64,000 bases of DNA from Mycobacteroides chelonae (GCA_014204435.1 JACHLF010000013.1:1-64000), one strand, 5' to 3'; positions 35,157-44,662 are shown, counted from the stretch's first letter. Numbers and translations are program-made. Notes: generated by a model from the sequence alone, not told the origin.

Positions 35157-35282
35157 CGCCGAGTGCATACCTGGCGCGGCTGATTCGGGCCCTGGCCCTG
35201 CGTGTGGTATGGGCTCGCGTGCGGCCTGTCCTTGACGAAATTTGGCTCGCGGCAAGGCAATTCGCCTCTATGGAGACTTTGG

Positions 35283-35299
35283 ATCTTCTGGCAGAAGAT
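35283..35299. promoter_or_regulatory. 17-bp perfect palindrome ATCTTCTG-G-CAGAAGAT
   Basis: Eight-base arms flank a single G in the otherwise featureless stretch 35157-35421 between sucD and the next candidate ORF. It could be an operator or a weak RNA hairpin. No regulator gene is adjacent. Confidence 0.35.
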
Positions 35300-35421
35300 A
35301 TTCGGTTTCATTCAATGAGATTGTGTGACTTACGCATGAACAATCGGATGACGGCGCCTGTGAACCGCTGATCAGCGGCTATCGTCTCGATTCGTGGACC
35401 TCTCGTGGTCCGTCGTCGCAG

Positions 35422-35613
35422 ATGTGGCCCCCGCATCCGTACGCGCCCGATCTCGGGCCGGGTATTCCCTACAACATTGCCGATGAAATACGTTGGGAAG
35501 AAAGGTTTCCCGACCGTCCGCTGACACGGCTGCGCCGGTGGGCGGCTTGGATCACGCCAACCATCAGGGTGGGGCAGAAGTTCGCGGCGCTGCCGCCGTT
35601 CTCTCTCCGTTAG
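35422..35613 (+). CDS. Possible small protein of 63 residues
   Basis: An open frame from ATG at 35422 gives a 63-residue product with natural-looking composition (GIPYNIADEIRWEERFPDRP, LTRLRRWAAWITPTIRVGQK). It overlaps the stop of the convergent LLM gene by 4 bp. There is no convincing ribosome-binding site and no recognised family, so it may not be real. It is the only candidate gene in the 510-bp stretch after sucD. Confidence 0.35.
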   Translation: MWPPHPYAPDLGPGIPYNIADEIRWEERFPDRPLTRLRRWAAWITPTIRVGQKFAALPPFSLR

Positions 35614-36458
35614 GCGAACGCGGCCAGTTTTCCGGACAGTCGCTCGATGTAGGCCCGCACTTCTTCCTCGGAGCGGTCGGGCATTCCGAAGATCGCCTCG
35701 GTGACGCCCAACTCGCGCCACGCGGCCAGTTGCTCCGGGTCGGGCTTGCCCGCGAGCACGTAGATCAGCGGGTCGCCGTCACGGCCTGCCGCCGCCCACT
35801 CTTCCTTAAGTGCCGCGATCTTTCCAGTGATGTCCTCGTCGCGCGGCGTGGACATCCAGCCGTCGGCGTTTTTGGCGATCCACGTGAAATTCTTCTCGGT
35901 GCCGCCCGCGCCCACGATCACCGGCACGTGCTTCTGCACGGTCTTGGGCCAGGCCCAGCTGGGGCCGAAGTTGACGAATTCGCCTGAATAGCTGGCTTCT
36001 TCGTCCTCCCAGAGCTTGCGCATCGCCTCGATGTACTCGCGCAACATGGTCCGCCGACGCCCTGCGGGCACGTTGTGGTCGGCCAGCTCGTCAGTGTTCC
36101 AGCCATATCCGACACCCACGGTGACCCGTCCGCCGCTCATGTGGTCAAGGGTGGCAATCGATTTGGCGAGAGTGATGGGATCGTGCTCGACAGGGATGGC
36201 GACGGCGGTGGACAGTCGGATCTTGGACGTCACCGCGCATGCGGCGCCGAGAGACACCCAGGGGTCCAGGGTGCGCATATAGCGATCGTCGGGTAGTTCC
36301 GCGCCCCCGGTGCCGGGGTGGGCGGCCTCGCGCTTGACGGGGATATGTGTGTGTTCGGGAACGTAGAAGGTGCTGAACCCGCCGTCCTCGGCGGCCTTGG
36401 CGGCGATGGCCGGCGAGATGCCGCGGTCGCTGGTGAACAGAACGAGCCCGTAGTCCAT
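35610..36458 (-). CDS. LLM-class F420-dependent oxidoreductase (Rv0953c homologue)
   Basis: A 282-residue luciferase-like TIM-barrel protein, probably using coenzyme F420. It shows FTSDRGISPAIAAKAAEDGG, the family motif FYVPEHTHIPVKRE, KSIATLDHMSGGRVTVGVGY-GWN, and PVIVGAGGTEKNFTWIAKNA. Start ATG 36458 (MDYGLVLFTSDRG) aligns with M. tuberculosis Rv0953c as I remember it; the open frame to 36554 has no supporting similarity. The substrate is unknown. Confidence 0.9.
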   Translation of the reverse strand: MDYGLVLFTSDRGISPAIAAKAAEDGGFSTFYVPEHTHIPVKREAAHPGTGGAELPDDRYMRTLDPWVSLGAACAVTSKIRLSTAVAIPVEHDPITLAKSIATLDHMSGGRVTVGVGYGWNTDELADHNVPAGRRRTMLREYIEAMRKLWEDEEASYSGEFVNFGPSWAWPKTVQKHVPVIVGAGGTEKNFTWIAKNADGWMSTPRDEDITGKIAALKEEWAAAGRDGDPLIYVLAGKPDPEQLAAWRELGVTEAIFGMPDRSEEEVRAYIERLSGKLAAFA

Positions 36459-36577
36459 CCACCAATTAGAACGTGTTCCAGTTTTGTTGTCGAGAGTGGG
36501 GGTCACATCGGTTGAGGGACGGACCAGGGTGAGCCAGACGGATGACCACCCCACGGGTTCGCTGTTGGCATACCCCC

Positions 36578-37127
36578 ATGACGACCGAAAGGATCGCTGA
36601 CCACGTCAAATTCGCCTGCTGGGTACCCAACGTCAGCGGTAGGCTGGTTACCGGCACCATCGAGCAGCGCACGGACTGGAGTTATGACGACAACGTCACC
36701 CTGGCGCGTGCAGCCAAGAGCAACGGCTTCGAATACGCGCTCACCCAAGTGCGTTGCGAGGCCAGCTATGGCGCCGAGTATCAGCACGAATCCACTAGTT
36801 TCTCCCTGGCATTGCTGCTGGCAACCGAGCGGCTCAAGGTGATCAGGTTGGGCCACCGGAGACACGAAGGGAATGTGGGCGGATTCCTCGTTCGAGGACC
36901 TCGTGCAGTACTACGACGGATTCCGTGCCCGGCTCATCGGTACCCTTGAGCAGATCGGCGAGCGGATCGTCGCCTATCGCCACCGGGGTGTGGACGTGAT
37001 CCTGGGTGGCTTCCTGCATTTCCAGGAGGAGATCGAATACTTCGGGGCAAAGAAGCTGCCGCTCGCCCGCGAGGTCGAGGCGGACGACTCTCAGGAAACC
37101 CTCAGCGAATACGGGGTACCGGTTTGA
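36578..37127 (+). pseudogene. Dimethylsulfone-monooxygenase-like (SfnG-type) LLM gene with large internal deletion
   Basis: The N-terminal part (MTTERIADHVKFACWVPNVS to LALLLATERLKVI) is a good SfnG-type flavin monooxygenase start of about 85 residues. The C-terminal part (GMWADSSFEDLVQYYDGFRA to VILGGFLHFQEEIEYFGAKK) is the matching end. They lie next to each other in different frames, with the junction near 36842-36870. A normal SfnG is about 360 residues, so roughly 180-200 central residues, including most of the FMN/substrate barrel, are missing. The remains cannot encode an active enzyme. Confidence 0.85.
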
Positions 37128-37247
37128 GCTAACGGATGCTGCCTCGGCCGTGTCTAACCTTGTCTGCGTCCGTACCGGCGCCGGGTGCAGTAGCGTGGAG
37201 GCGATCTACCCCGAGACCACGACCGAAACCGTGATGTAGGAGATGTA

Positions 37248-38255
37248 ATGACGTATTCGACCGGTGGGCCCGGATACCAGCCCGCGCAGCCGTCCAACCC
37301 GTACGGCACCCCGTCTTTTGTGGCCGAGCCCAACACGGGCGCGCTGGGGGTTTACCTGCCCGGTGGTGTCCTGGTGCTGAGCCTGATCGGCTTCATCGCC
37401 GGCTTCGGGCCGTTCTACACCGGCAAGGCCAGCTCCGGAACGTCGGGAAGCTTCGGTGGTTTCGACCTTTTGGCGCTGTCTCCGGTCTTCGGCTTCGCGC
37501 ACTTCGCCCTGCTGATCGCCGGTCTGACCGCAGGCGTCTCGCTGCTGTCCGGCAAGGATGACAAGCAGGCTCCCGTCGCGATTCTGTCGATCGTAGGATT
37601 CCTCTTCGTGCTGGGTGGGTTGTTCGGCAACCCGTTCGCGTCCGCCTTAGGTGAGGTCGGCAGGGGCTGGGGCCTGATCACGCTCGCCGTGGTGTCCGGT
37701 CTGCAGGCCGCCATCGCCGTCTACGCACTGCTCAGCGAGGTGGGCGTCGTCAAGGCCAAGACCGCCTCGCCGGCAACCAACCCGTTCGGCAGCCAGTACC
37801 AGCCGCAGCAGAACCAGTACTACACCCCGGCGCAGCAGCAGCTGCCCAAGCAGGGGCAGACCTATGGCCAGGCGCAGGGCTACGGCCAGCAGCAGGGTTA
37901 CGGTCAGCAGGGCGCACAGGGCTACGGCCAGGGTGCCGCCCAGGCCGCGGGTTACGGCCAGCCGCAGCAGTCCGCTCCCGCCGCCCCGCCGTCGTACGCA
38001 GGCTACGGCCAGCAGCAGCCGCAGTCGGCGCCCCCGACGCCACCGCAGGGTTTCAGCAGCTCCGGCTTCACGCCTCCGTCGTCGCAGCCGACTCAGCAGG
38101 CCGGTTCCTCGCAGCCGACCCCGCAGTACCCCACCTTCGGTGGAGCCAGCGGCCAGGCCACCGGTGGCGAGCAGCCGGGCGGCGCCGCCACCGGTGGTGG
38201 TTCCGCCTCCGCCAGCGGTGACGATCTGTTCGGCACCTCGCGTCCCTCTAGCTAG
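37248..38255 (+). CDS. Membrane protein with Gln/Pro/Gly-rich tail (34-kDa antigen family, Rv0954 homologue)
   Basis: A 335-residue protein with four transmembrane helices between about residues 35 and 170 (VYLPGGVLVLSLIGFIAGFG, FALLIAGLTAGVSLL, PVAILSIVGFLFVLGGLFG, GLITLAVVSGLQAAIAVYAL), the DUF5336 layout. The last 160 residues are low complexity, with repeated GYGQ units (QGYGQQQGYGQQGAQGYGQG). The M. tuberculosis counterpart Rv0954 and the M. paratuberculosis 34-kDa antigen share this plan, and Rv0954 has been linked to divisome proteins. It starts ATG with GGAGATGTA upstream and precedes perM. Confidence 0.9.
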   Translation: MTYSTGGPGYQPAQPSNPYGTPSFVAEPNTGALGVYLPGGVLVLSLIGFIAGFGPFYTGKASSGTSGSFGGFDLLALSPVFGFAHFALLIAGLTAGVSLLSGKDDKQAPVAILSIVGFLFVLGGLFGNPFASALGEVGRGWGLITLAVVSGLQAAIAVYALLSEVGVVKAKTASPATNPFGSQYQPQQNQYYTPAQQQLPKQGQTYGQAQGYGQQQGYGQQGAQGYGQGAAQAAGYGQPQQSAPAAPPSYAGYGQQQPQSAPPTPPQGFSSSGFTPPSSQPTQQAGSSQPTPQYPTFGGASGQATGGEQPGGAATGGGSASASGDDLFGTSRPSS

Positions 38256-38281
38256 ACGGTGTTCACTGCCGTGATCGGCGC

Positions 38282-39595
38282 GTGAATCAACCCTCGCGCG
38301 CCAATCCCGCACAGGCTCGCGCACTGTTGACGGTTGCCTTTGGCCCGTCAGCAGTTGCGTTGGTCATCATTGCGGCAATCGTCTTGGTGCAGTTGGTGAT
38401 CGCCAACAGCGATATGACCGGGACGTTCGGTGCGGTGGCCAGCATGTGGCTGGGCACGCATCTGGTACCCATCTCCATCGGTGGGCGCGTCATCGAGGTG
38501 CTGCCACTACTGCCGACGGCGGCCATGGTGTGGGGCGTGGCGCGAACCGTCGCCTCGACGATCGCACCGACCGCATCCTGGTACGTGATCCGGTGGGTTA
38601 TCGTCTCGGCCCTCGCCGGACCCCTGCTGATGACCGCGATATCGCTGGCGATCATCCACGATGCCTCGACGGTGCTCACGCAGCTGCAATCACCGAACGC
38701 ATTGCGCGCCTTCGGTTCGGTGCTCGCCGTGCACTCGGTCGGGGCGATTGTCGGCGTCGCGATGCGCGTCGGCCCACGGATTGCGGCCGTCTTGGAACTG
38801 CCGTCCTGGCCGGTAGACGCCGCCCGCGGCGCGGTGGCGGGCGTACTCGCGTTATTCGGGCTGTCCGCGGCCGTCACCGCCGGGTCACTGGTGGTCCATT
38901 GGGCGACGATGGATCAGCTGTATTCGGTGACCAACGATTTTGTCGGCCAACTGAGCTTGACGCTGCTGGCGATCCTTTACGCCCCCAACGTGATTCTTGG
39001 GTCGTGTGCGTTGGCGGTCGGATCCAGTGCGCATGTGGGGACCGCGACCTTCAGTGCGTTCGCGGTGTTCGGTGGACAGCTGCCCGCGGTCCCGATCCTG
39101 GCGGCGGTGCCCACCCCGCCGCTCGGTCCCGCATGGGTGGCATTGATGATCATCGGCGCGGCGTCCGGAGTGGCCGTCGGCCAACAGTGCGCGCGCCGTC
39201 CCACGCCGTGGCCCACCGCCATCCACAAGGTGGTGGCGGCGGCGTTGCTCGCGGCCACTTTCCTGGCGATCGTCGGAAAGCTCGCCGGCGGTCAGCTGGG
39301 GAACTTCGGACGCCTGGGGATCGACCAGGGCACCTTTGGCCCCGGCGTGTTCTTTTGGTTCCTGGTCATCGGGCTGCTGACCGTATTCATGCTGGGCGGA
39401 GCCACTCGGCTGCCCGCGAGGGCGCGACCCGAACCCGAACCCGAACCACAGCCGGAGCCAGAGCCAGAGCGGGAATCAGAACCCGAGGCAGCGGCCGAAC
39501 CTGAGTCGGACCCGGATTCCGGGATCGAATCGGAAACGGAGCCCGGGGTTGATCCCGAGGGCGACCCCAGCGACCCTCCGGAACCTGCCAAGTGA
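38282..39595 (+). CDS. perM: Cell-division integral membrane protein PerM
   Basis: A 437-residue polytopic protein with about nine hydrophobic segments, the first being VAFGPSAVALVIIAAIVLVQ. The C-terminal 55 residues are acidic, with Pro-Glu dipeptide runs (RPEPEPEPQPEPEPERESEP). Position and architecture match M. tuberculosis Rv0955/PerM, which is needed for division under low Mg2+ and acidic conditions through FtsB stability. It starts GTG 26 bp after the Rv0954-like gene and its TGA overlaps the GTG start of purN by 4 bp (GTGA). Confidence 0.9.
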   Translation: MNQPSRANPAQARALLTVAFGPSAVALVIIAAIVLVQLVIANSDMTGTFGAVASMWLGTHLVPISIGGRVIEVLPLLPTAAMVWGVARTVASTIAPTASWYVIRWVIVSALAGPLLMTAISLAIIHDASTVLTQLQSPNALRAFGSVLAVHSVGAIVGVAMRVGPRIAAVLELPSWPVDAARGAVAGVLALFGLSAAVTAGSLVVHWATMDQLYSVTNDFVGQLSLTLLAILYAPNVILGSCALAVGSSAHVGTATFSAFAVFGGQLPAVPILAAVPTPPLGPAWVALMIIGAASGVAVGQQCARRPTPWPTAIHKVVAAALLAATFLAIVGKLAGGQLGNFGRLGIDQGTFGPGVFFWFLVIGLLTVFMLGGATRLPARARPEPEPEPQPEPEPERESEPEAAAEPESDPDSGIESETEPGVDPEGDPSDPPEPAK

Positions 39596-40290
39596 CCCGT
39601 CCGGCTACGCTCAGCGGCGTGTCGGTACCAGATCCTCTGCGCGCAAGCGGCTCATCGACGCCCGCCCAGTCGGTCGATATCGCCCCCTCGGCTCCCGCGC
39701 GGGTCGTCGTCCTTGCTTCCGGCGCCGGTACCCTGCTGCGCTCCCTGCTCGACGCGACCGCAGGCGAGTTCCCCGCCCGGATCGTCGCCGTGGGTACCGA
39801 CCGGCAATGCGCCGCCCTGGACATCGCGGCTGAGGCACATCTCCCCAGCTACACGGTGCGCCTCGGCGATTACGACTCCCGCGAACAATGGGACGCCGCG
39901 ATCGCCGAAGCCACCGCGATGCACCGGCCCGACCTCGTTGTCTCCGCCGGATTCATGAAGATCCTTGGACCGCAGTTTCTTTCGCAGTACCTGGGCCGGG
40001 TGATCAACACCCATCCGGCGCTATTACCGTCCTTTCCCGGCGCACACGCCGTGCCCGACGCCCTGGCCCATGGGGTCAAGGTGACCGGTTGCACCGTGCA
40101 TCTGGTCGACGCCGGGATGGATACCGGGCCGATTCTTGCCCAGCGGCCCGTCGCCGTGAACGGGGACGACGACGAGGCGAGCCTGCATGAGCGCATCAAA
40201 GTCGTGGAACGGGCACTGTTGGTAGACGTGCTGGCCTCAGTGGCCACCAGAGGTTTGACATGGAACGGAAGAAGGGCCTCCATCAAGTGA
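39592..40290 (+). CDS. purN: Phosphoribosylglycinamide formyltransferase
   Basis: A 232-residue enzyme of purine synthesis that formylates GAR using 10-formyl-THF. It shows RVVVLASGAGTLLRSLLDAT (phosphate loop), FMKILGPQFLSQYLGRVINT, HPALLPSFPGAHAVPDALAH with the catalytic Asn-His pair, and VHLVDAGMDTGPILAQRPV with the catalytic Asp. GTG at 39592 overlaps the perM stop; GTG at 39619 is an alternative. The first 35 residues are not part of the conserved fold and contain the LRASGSS segment also found at the start of galU. Confidence 0.93.
   Translation: MTRPATLSGVSVPDPLRASGSSTPAQSVDIAPSAPARVVVLASGAGTLLRSLLDATAGEFPARIVAVGTDRQCAALDIAAEAHLPSYTVRLGDYDSREQWDAAIAEATAMHRPDLVVSAGFMKILGPQFLSQYLGRVINTHPALLPSFPGAHAVPDALAHGVKVTGCTVHLVDAGMDTGPILAQRPVAVNGDDDEASLHERIKVVERALLVDVLASVATRGLTWNGRRASIK
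39640..39657 (+). repeat. 18-bp sequence shared with galU start (copy 1)
   Basis: CGCGCAAGCGGCTCATCG lies in the poorly conserved N-terminal coding region of purN and is identical to 62394-62411 in galU. Several flanking bases also match, so both encode LRASGSS. Confidence 0.8.
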
Positions 40291-41840
40291 GTACGCAGCG
40301 ACCCGTACGGCGGGCATTGATCAGCGTCTACGACAAGACCGGACTGGAAGAGCTCGCCGGCGGGCTGCACGCGGCCGGGGTGGAACTGGTATCCACCGGC
40401 TCCACCGCAAAAACCATTGCCGCCGCATCGATTCCGGTGACCCCGGTGGAGGAGGTTACCGGGTTCCCGGAGGTTCTGGACGGTCGGGTCAAGACCCTGC
40501 ACCCACACGTGCACGCCGGTGTCTTGGCTGACACCCGGCGCGAGGAGCACCTGACGCAGCTCGAAGAGCTGGGCGTCAAGGGTTTCGAGCTGGTGGTGGT
40601 CAACCTGTACCCGTTCGCCGCCACGGTGGCCTCGGGTGCCTCCGAGGACGAGTGCGTCGAACAGATCGACATCGGCGGTCCCTCGATGGTGCGTGCCGCC
40701 GCCAAGAACCACCCGAGTGTCGCGGTTGTCGTGGACCCCGCCTCATACGGTGAGGTGCTGGCCGCCGTCAACGCCGGTGGATTCACCTTGGAGGCACGGA
40801 AGGTTCTGGCGACCAAGGCATTCCGTCATACTGCTGAGTACGACGTGGCTGTCGCGGGCTGGTTGTCCGGCGTCGCGGAACCCGAGGACGCGACGCTGCC
40901 CTCGTGGATCGGTGGGACGTGGAACCGCTCGGCGGTGCTGCGCTACGGCGAGAATCCGCATCAGCAGGCGGCCCTGTACGTCGGCGCCGCGGGGCATGGC
41001 CTGGCGCAGTCCGAGCAACTGCACGGAAAAGAGATGTCGTACAACAACTACACGGATGCCGATGCCGCGTGGCGTGCCGCGTGGGATCAGGACAAGGCAT
41101 GCGCCGCCATCATCAAGCACGCCAACCCGTGCGGAATCGCCGTGTCGGACATCTCCATTGCCGACGCCCATCTCAAGGCTCACGAGTGTGACCCGTTGAG
41201 CGCCTTTGGCGGTGTGATCGCCGTCAACCGTGAGGTGAGCGTGGAGATGGCCGAGCGCATCGCCGACATCTTCACCGAGGTGATCGTCGCCCCGGGTTAC
41301 GCCGACGGCGCGGTGGAGGTGTTGAGCCGCAAGAAGAACGTGCGCCTCCTGCGCGCCGCCCAGCCCCAGTCGGGCAGCACCGAGTGGCGCCAGATCACCG
41401 GTGGCCTGCTGGTGCAGGAGCGTGACGTGCTCGATGCCGAGGGCGACGATCCGGCGAACTGGACGCTGGTGGCCGGTACCGCCGCCGATGCGGACACCTT
41501 GGCCGACTTGGCGTTCGCGTGGAAGGCCGGCCGAGCAGTTAAATCCAACGCCATCGTCATCGCCTCCGGCGGTGCCACCATCGGCGTCGGAATGGGTCAG
41601 GTGAACCGGGTGGATGCGGCACGGCTTGCGGTGTCTCGCGGTGGCGATCGGGTCGCCGGCGCGGTGGCGTCCTCCGATGCCTTCTTTCCGTTCCCCGACG
41701 GCCTGGAGGTGCTGACGGACGCCGGAGTGCGCGCGATCGTGCACCCGGGCGGGTCGATGCGTGACGAGCTGGTGGCCGACGCTGCCAAGGCTGCGGGAAT
41801 CACGTTGTACACCAGTGGTGCACGCCACTTCGCGCATTAG
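40287..41840 (+). CDS. purH: Bifunctional AICAR formyltransferase/IMP cyclohydrolase
   Basis: A 517-residue enzyme catalysing the last two steps of IMP synthesis. The N-terminal cyclohydrolase domain shows RRALISVYDKTGLEELAGGL, STGSTAKTI, and GFPEVLDGRVKTLHPHVHAG. The transformylase domain shows RYGENPHQQAALY, KEMSYNNYTDADAAWRA, IIKHANPCGIAVSD, and a C-terminus VVHPGGSMRDELVADAAKAA. GTG 40287 overlaps the purN stop as GTGA and gives an N-terminus like the M. tuberculosis protein; ATG 40260 would add nine residues. Confidence 0.96.
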   Translation: MSTQRPVRRALISVYDKTGLEELAGGLHAAGVELVSTGSTAKTIAAASIPVTPVEEVTGFPEVLDGRVKTLHPHVHAGVLADTRREEHLTQLEELGVKGFELVVVNLYPFAATVASGASEDECVEQIDIGGPSMVRAAAKNHPSVAVVVDPASYGEVLAAVNAGGFTLEARKVLATKAFRHTAEYDVAVAGWLSGVAEPEDATLPSWIGGTWNRSAVLRYGENPHQQAALYVGAAGHGLAQSEQLHGKEMSYNNYTDADAAWRAAWDQDKACAAIIKHANPCGIAVSDISIADAHLKAHECDPLSAFGGVIAVNREVSVEMAERIADIFTEVIVAPGYADGAVEVLSRKKNVRLLRAAQPQSGSTEWRQITGGLLVQERDVLDAEGDDPANWTLVAGTAADADTLADLAFAWKAGRAVKSNAIVIASGGATIGVGMGQVNRVDAARLAVSRGGDRVAGAVASSDAFFPFPDGLEVLTDAGVRAIVHPGGSMRDELVADAAKAAGITLYTSGARHFAH

Positions 41841-41872
41841 TGGCACCTTAAGGACTATTCGAAGGGGAGCCG

Positions 41873-43726
41873 ATGGTTCAGCCCAGTTTGGATTGGCCGG
41901 GCGAGCCACTGCGCTCGCTGGTGTGGACGCTGCAGGCCTGGGCCATCACCCTGCTGGTGTTTCTGGCGGTGGCCGTCATCATTGCTCGTTGCACCCAATG
42001 GGGACAACAGTTCTGGCGGGTGAACGCACCCTTTTTCTGGGGGCGTGACACCTGGCGCACCTGGGTGCTGCTTGCCTTCATCATGTGGCACACGGTGTAC
42101 ATGGCCCGGGTGGCGGTGATCTTCACCTATCAGTACAAGGACTTGATGAATGCACTGCAGGTCGCCTCGGAGGCCCTTGTCACGCATGACTCACCGCTGC
42201 TGGCCGACGCGCGGCAGGCGTTCTTCACGTCGTTCGCGATCAGCGGCATCCTGGTAGTGCTCACGGTGACGTACACGGTGGTGGATCTGTTCTTGCGCAG
42301 GGTGTTCGCCATCCGCTGGCGGGTGTGGCTGAACATGCGCTTGGTCGACGACTGGATGAGCAAGGACGCCTTCTACCGCAACCGGTTTCTGGAGCCGCCG
42401 GTGGAGAACCCCGACCAGCGCATCCAGAACGATGTCGAGACCCACACCACTATGTCGGTGGATCTGACCCTCGGCGCGATGAACAAGACACTGCTGATCG
42501 TCATGTTCACCGGGGTGCTGTGGCAGCTGTCGGGTCCGTTGCAGCTGTGGGGTTACGTGATTCCCCGGGCCATGGTGTTCATCGCCTTCATCTTCTCGAT
42601 CGCGGTAACCGTCATCGCGTTTTGGATCGGGCGTCCGCTGGTGCGGTTGAACTTCTTGAACGAACGGTTCGGCGCGAGTTTCCGCTATGCGCTGGTGCGG
42701 CTGCGCGACAGCGCGGAACGGGTGGCGTTCTACCGTGGTGGCGAGCGTGAACGCAGGTTGTTGCATTCGCGATTCAACGAGATCATCGCCAACATGTGGC
42801 GTATCGTGTTCGCGCAACTGCGCCTGAACGGATGGAACCGGGGCGTAGGCGATGTGACCACCGGGATGATTCCCTACGCGGTGCAGGCGCCTCGATTCTT
42901 CTCCGGCCAGATCAAGGTCGGTGATCTACTGCAGACCGTGTCTGCATTCGGAAATGTCTGTGGCGCAATGTCCTTCTTCCGGGACGCCTATGACGAGTTC
43001 ACCGTCTACCGCGCGGCCCTGCTGCGTATCGATCAGATGCTGGACAGCGATCATCGAGCACGTGAGTTGCCCCGCATCGCCGTGACCGATGCGGACGACA
43101 CCCTGACCCTCACCGATGTGGGGGTGCGAAACCTGCAGGGGCAGGACATGATCACCGACCTCAACCTGGCACTGGCCCCGGGAGGCAGCGTCGTGGTGAA
43201 GGGGCCGTCGGGCTGCGGGAAGACCACCCTGCTGCGCAGCCTGGCTCAGCTGTGGCCGCAGACTTCCGGATTGGTGGCGCGCCCCGACGGATGGGCGACC
43301 TTGTTCCTGCCGCAACTGCCCTATCTTCCGCTGGGCAACCTGCGTGAATCGGTTGTGTATCCGCTTCCAGTCGAGGAAGTTTCGGACGACGAGCTGAAGC
43401 AGAGCCTGCGCGACGTCTCGCTGGGTCACCTGACCGAACGACTTGACGACGAGGCGGACTGGGCGGCCGTGCTCTCACTGGGGGAGCAGCAGCGGGTTTC
43501 CTTCGCGCGGGTGCTGCTGGTGCGGCCCCGGGTGGTGTTCCTCGACGAATCTTCCTCGGCGCTGGACGAGGGGCTGGAGGACGCGATGTATGCGTTGGTC
43601 CGCAAGCGCCTACCCGCGAGCGTGGTGGTCAGTGTGGGGCACAGGTCGACGATCGACCGCCATCATCAGTCGCGGTTGGAGCTGACCGGAACCGGGGCCT
43701 GGGAACTGTCCGCGACCGGAGCGTAG
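41873..43726 (+). CDS. ABC transporter of the SbmA/BacA-ABCD type (Rv1819c-like)
   Basis: A 617-residue fused membrane-plus-ATPase protein. Six transmembrane helices form an SbmA/BacA-like domain, with RVWLNMRLVDDWMSKDAFYR and NPDQRIQNDVETHTTMSVDL as characteristic loops. The ATPase has Walker A VVKGPSGCGKTTLLRSLAQL, signature LSLGEQQRVSFARVLLVRPR, and Walker B VVFLDESSSALDE. M. tuberculosis Rv1819c, a relative, imports cobalamin and other hydrophilic compounds. The signature Gly-Gln variant LSLGEQQ is usual in this subfamily. It follows purH by 32 bp. The region 43727-43973 after it shows no gene. Confidence 0.9.
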   Translation: MVQPSLDWPGEPLRSLVWTLQAWAITLLVFLAVAVIIARCTQWGQQFWRVNAPFFWGRDTWRTWVLLAFIMWHTVYMARVAVIFTYQYKDLMNALQVASEALVTHDSPLLADARQAFFTSFAISGILVVLTVTYTVVDLFLRRVFAIRWRVWLNMRLVDDWMSKDAFYRNRFLEPPVENPDQRIQNDVETHTTMSVDLTLGAMNKTLLIVMFTGVLWQLSGPLQLWGYVIPRAMVFIAFIFSIAVTVIAFWIGRPLVRLNFLNERFGASFRYALVRLRDSAERVAFYRGGERERRLLHSRFNEIIANMWRIVFAQLRLNGWNRGVGDVTTGMIPYAVQAPRFFSGQIKVGDLLQTVSAFGNVCGAMSFFRDAYDEFTVYRAALLRIDQMLDSDHRARELPRIAVTDADDTLTLTDVGVRNLQGQDMITDLNLALAPGGSVVVKGPSGCGKTTLLRSLAQLWPQTSGLVARPDGWATLFLPQLPYLPLGNLRESVVYPLPVEEVSDDELKQSLRDVSLGHLTERLDDEADWAAVLSLGEQQRVSFARVLLVRPRVVFLDESSSALDEGLEDAMYALVRKRLPASVVVSVGHRSTIDRHHQSRLELTGTGAWELSATGA

Positions 43727-43973
43727 CCGTCGCGCTGATCGTTTGCGGGATGTAGGACATCTGATGCCCGAAGATCATTTTCCGGGGTTCCGCCCGGCCG
43801 GCATAGGTAACTGTGCGCGCCGAAGGTGGCCGCGTTGCGCACCGGAGCTCCTCCTGCGGATGCGGTGTTCGGCTGGGCGTACCCCGGAGTGGTGGAATGT
43901 GTCGCGGGCGCGCAGAGAACTCACCTTGTGGCTCGTGGACGGGATATCGCGTTGGGCGGCGCCGTGGATCTCG

Positions 43974-44576
43974 CTAGCGCTCTTCCAGCGACTCGCGCCG
44001 CTTGCGCCGCTTCCGCTTGACGTTCACACCACCCCACAGCGAGAAACCTCTGACCGTCACGTGCGGAGCGCCCTGCACGCCATTGCCGCTCGCCGAGTGA
44101 TCGAAGCCACCCATCACCGCGATGCCCTTGACGTCCACGTTGACCTCCGGCGGTAACAAGATCGTCTGTCCGCCCATGATGGAGAAGGAGCGGATCTCAA
44201 CCTCATTCGAGGTGAAGTCGGCGTAGCGCAGATCCAACACGCCGCCGCCCCACAGCGCGAATGAAGTGAGCTTGCCGGGTACGTTCCAGCGTCCACGCCG
44301 CTCGAAACCACTCATGATCGCCATGAGCACCGTCGACGGTGCTGGCTTGCTGTCTTGACCCCGAACCTGGGACGTGGCGATCGCCGGCAGATCCGCGCTG
44401 AGCTGATCAAGCTCACCATAAGTGTTTGCCGAGTACACCTTCTTGAGGCGCTCCTCGAATTCAGAGAGCTCCAGCCGGCCCTGCGCGGCGGCATCGGATA
44501 ACAGCTGCGCGACACGCATGCGATCGGCGTCTGCGGCCCGCATCGATGCGGTAACCCGCTCAGGGAGGTTGCTCAT
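43974..44576 (-). CDS. DUF1707 / LiaF-like domain protein (Rv0966c-like)
   Basis: A 200-residue protein. Residues 8-60 are the DUF1707 SHOCT-like motif (MRAADADRMRVAQLLSDAAA then GRLELSEFEERLKKVYSANT). Residues 85-185 form a beta-helical LiaF-type domain (LDLRYADFTSNEVEIRSFSI, VMGGFDHSASG). The C-terminus is basic (VNVKRKRRKRRESLEER). LiaF-like domains occur in envelope-stress proteins, but function here is not established. I use ATG 44576 directly after a GTG at 44579. Confidence 0.85.
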   Translation of the reverse strand: MSNLPERVTASMRAADADRMRVAQLLSDAAAQGRLELSEFEERLKKVYSANTYGELDQLSADLPAIATSQVRGQDSKPAPSTVLMAIMSGFERRGRWNVPGKLTSFALWGGGVLDLRYADFTSNEVEIRSFSIMGGQTILLPPEVNVDVKGIAVMGGFDHSASGNGVQGAPHVTVRGFSLWGGVNVKRKRRKRRESLEER

Positions 44577-44662
44577 CACCGCCGAGCCTACGACGAACGG
44601 CGCTTAAAGGCACGCGGTTCATTCGTGTTGCTCAGCGCACTACCCACGTTGTGCCGACTGGT

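Noticed and set aside
43743..44156. 137-codon + strand ORF overlapping the DUF1707 gene
   Set aside because: Its second half is antisense to a well-supported CDS, composition is rich in Arg and Trp, and no ribosome-binding site is seen.
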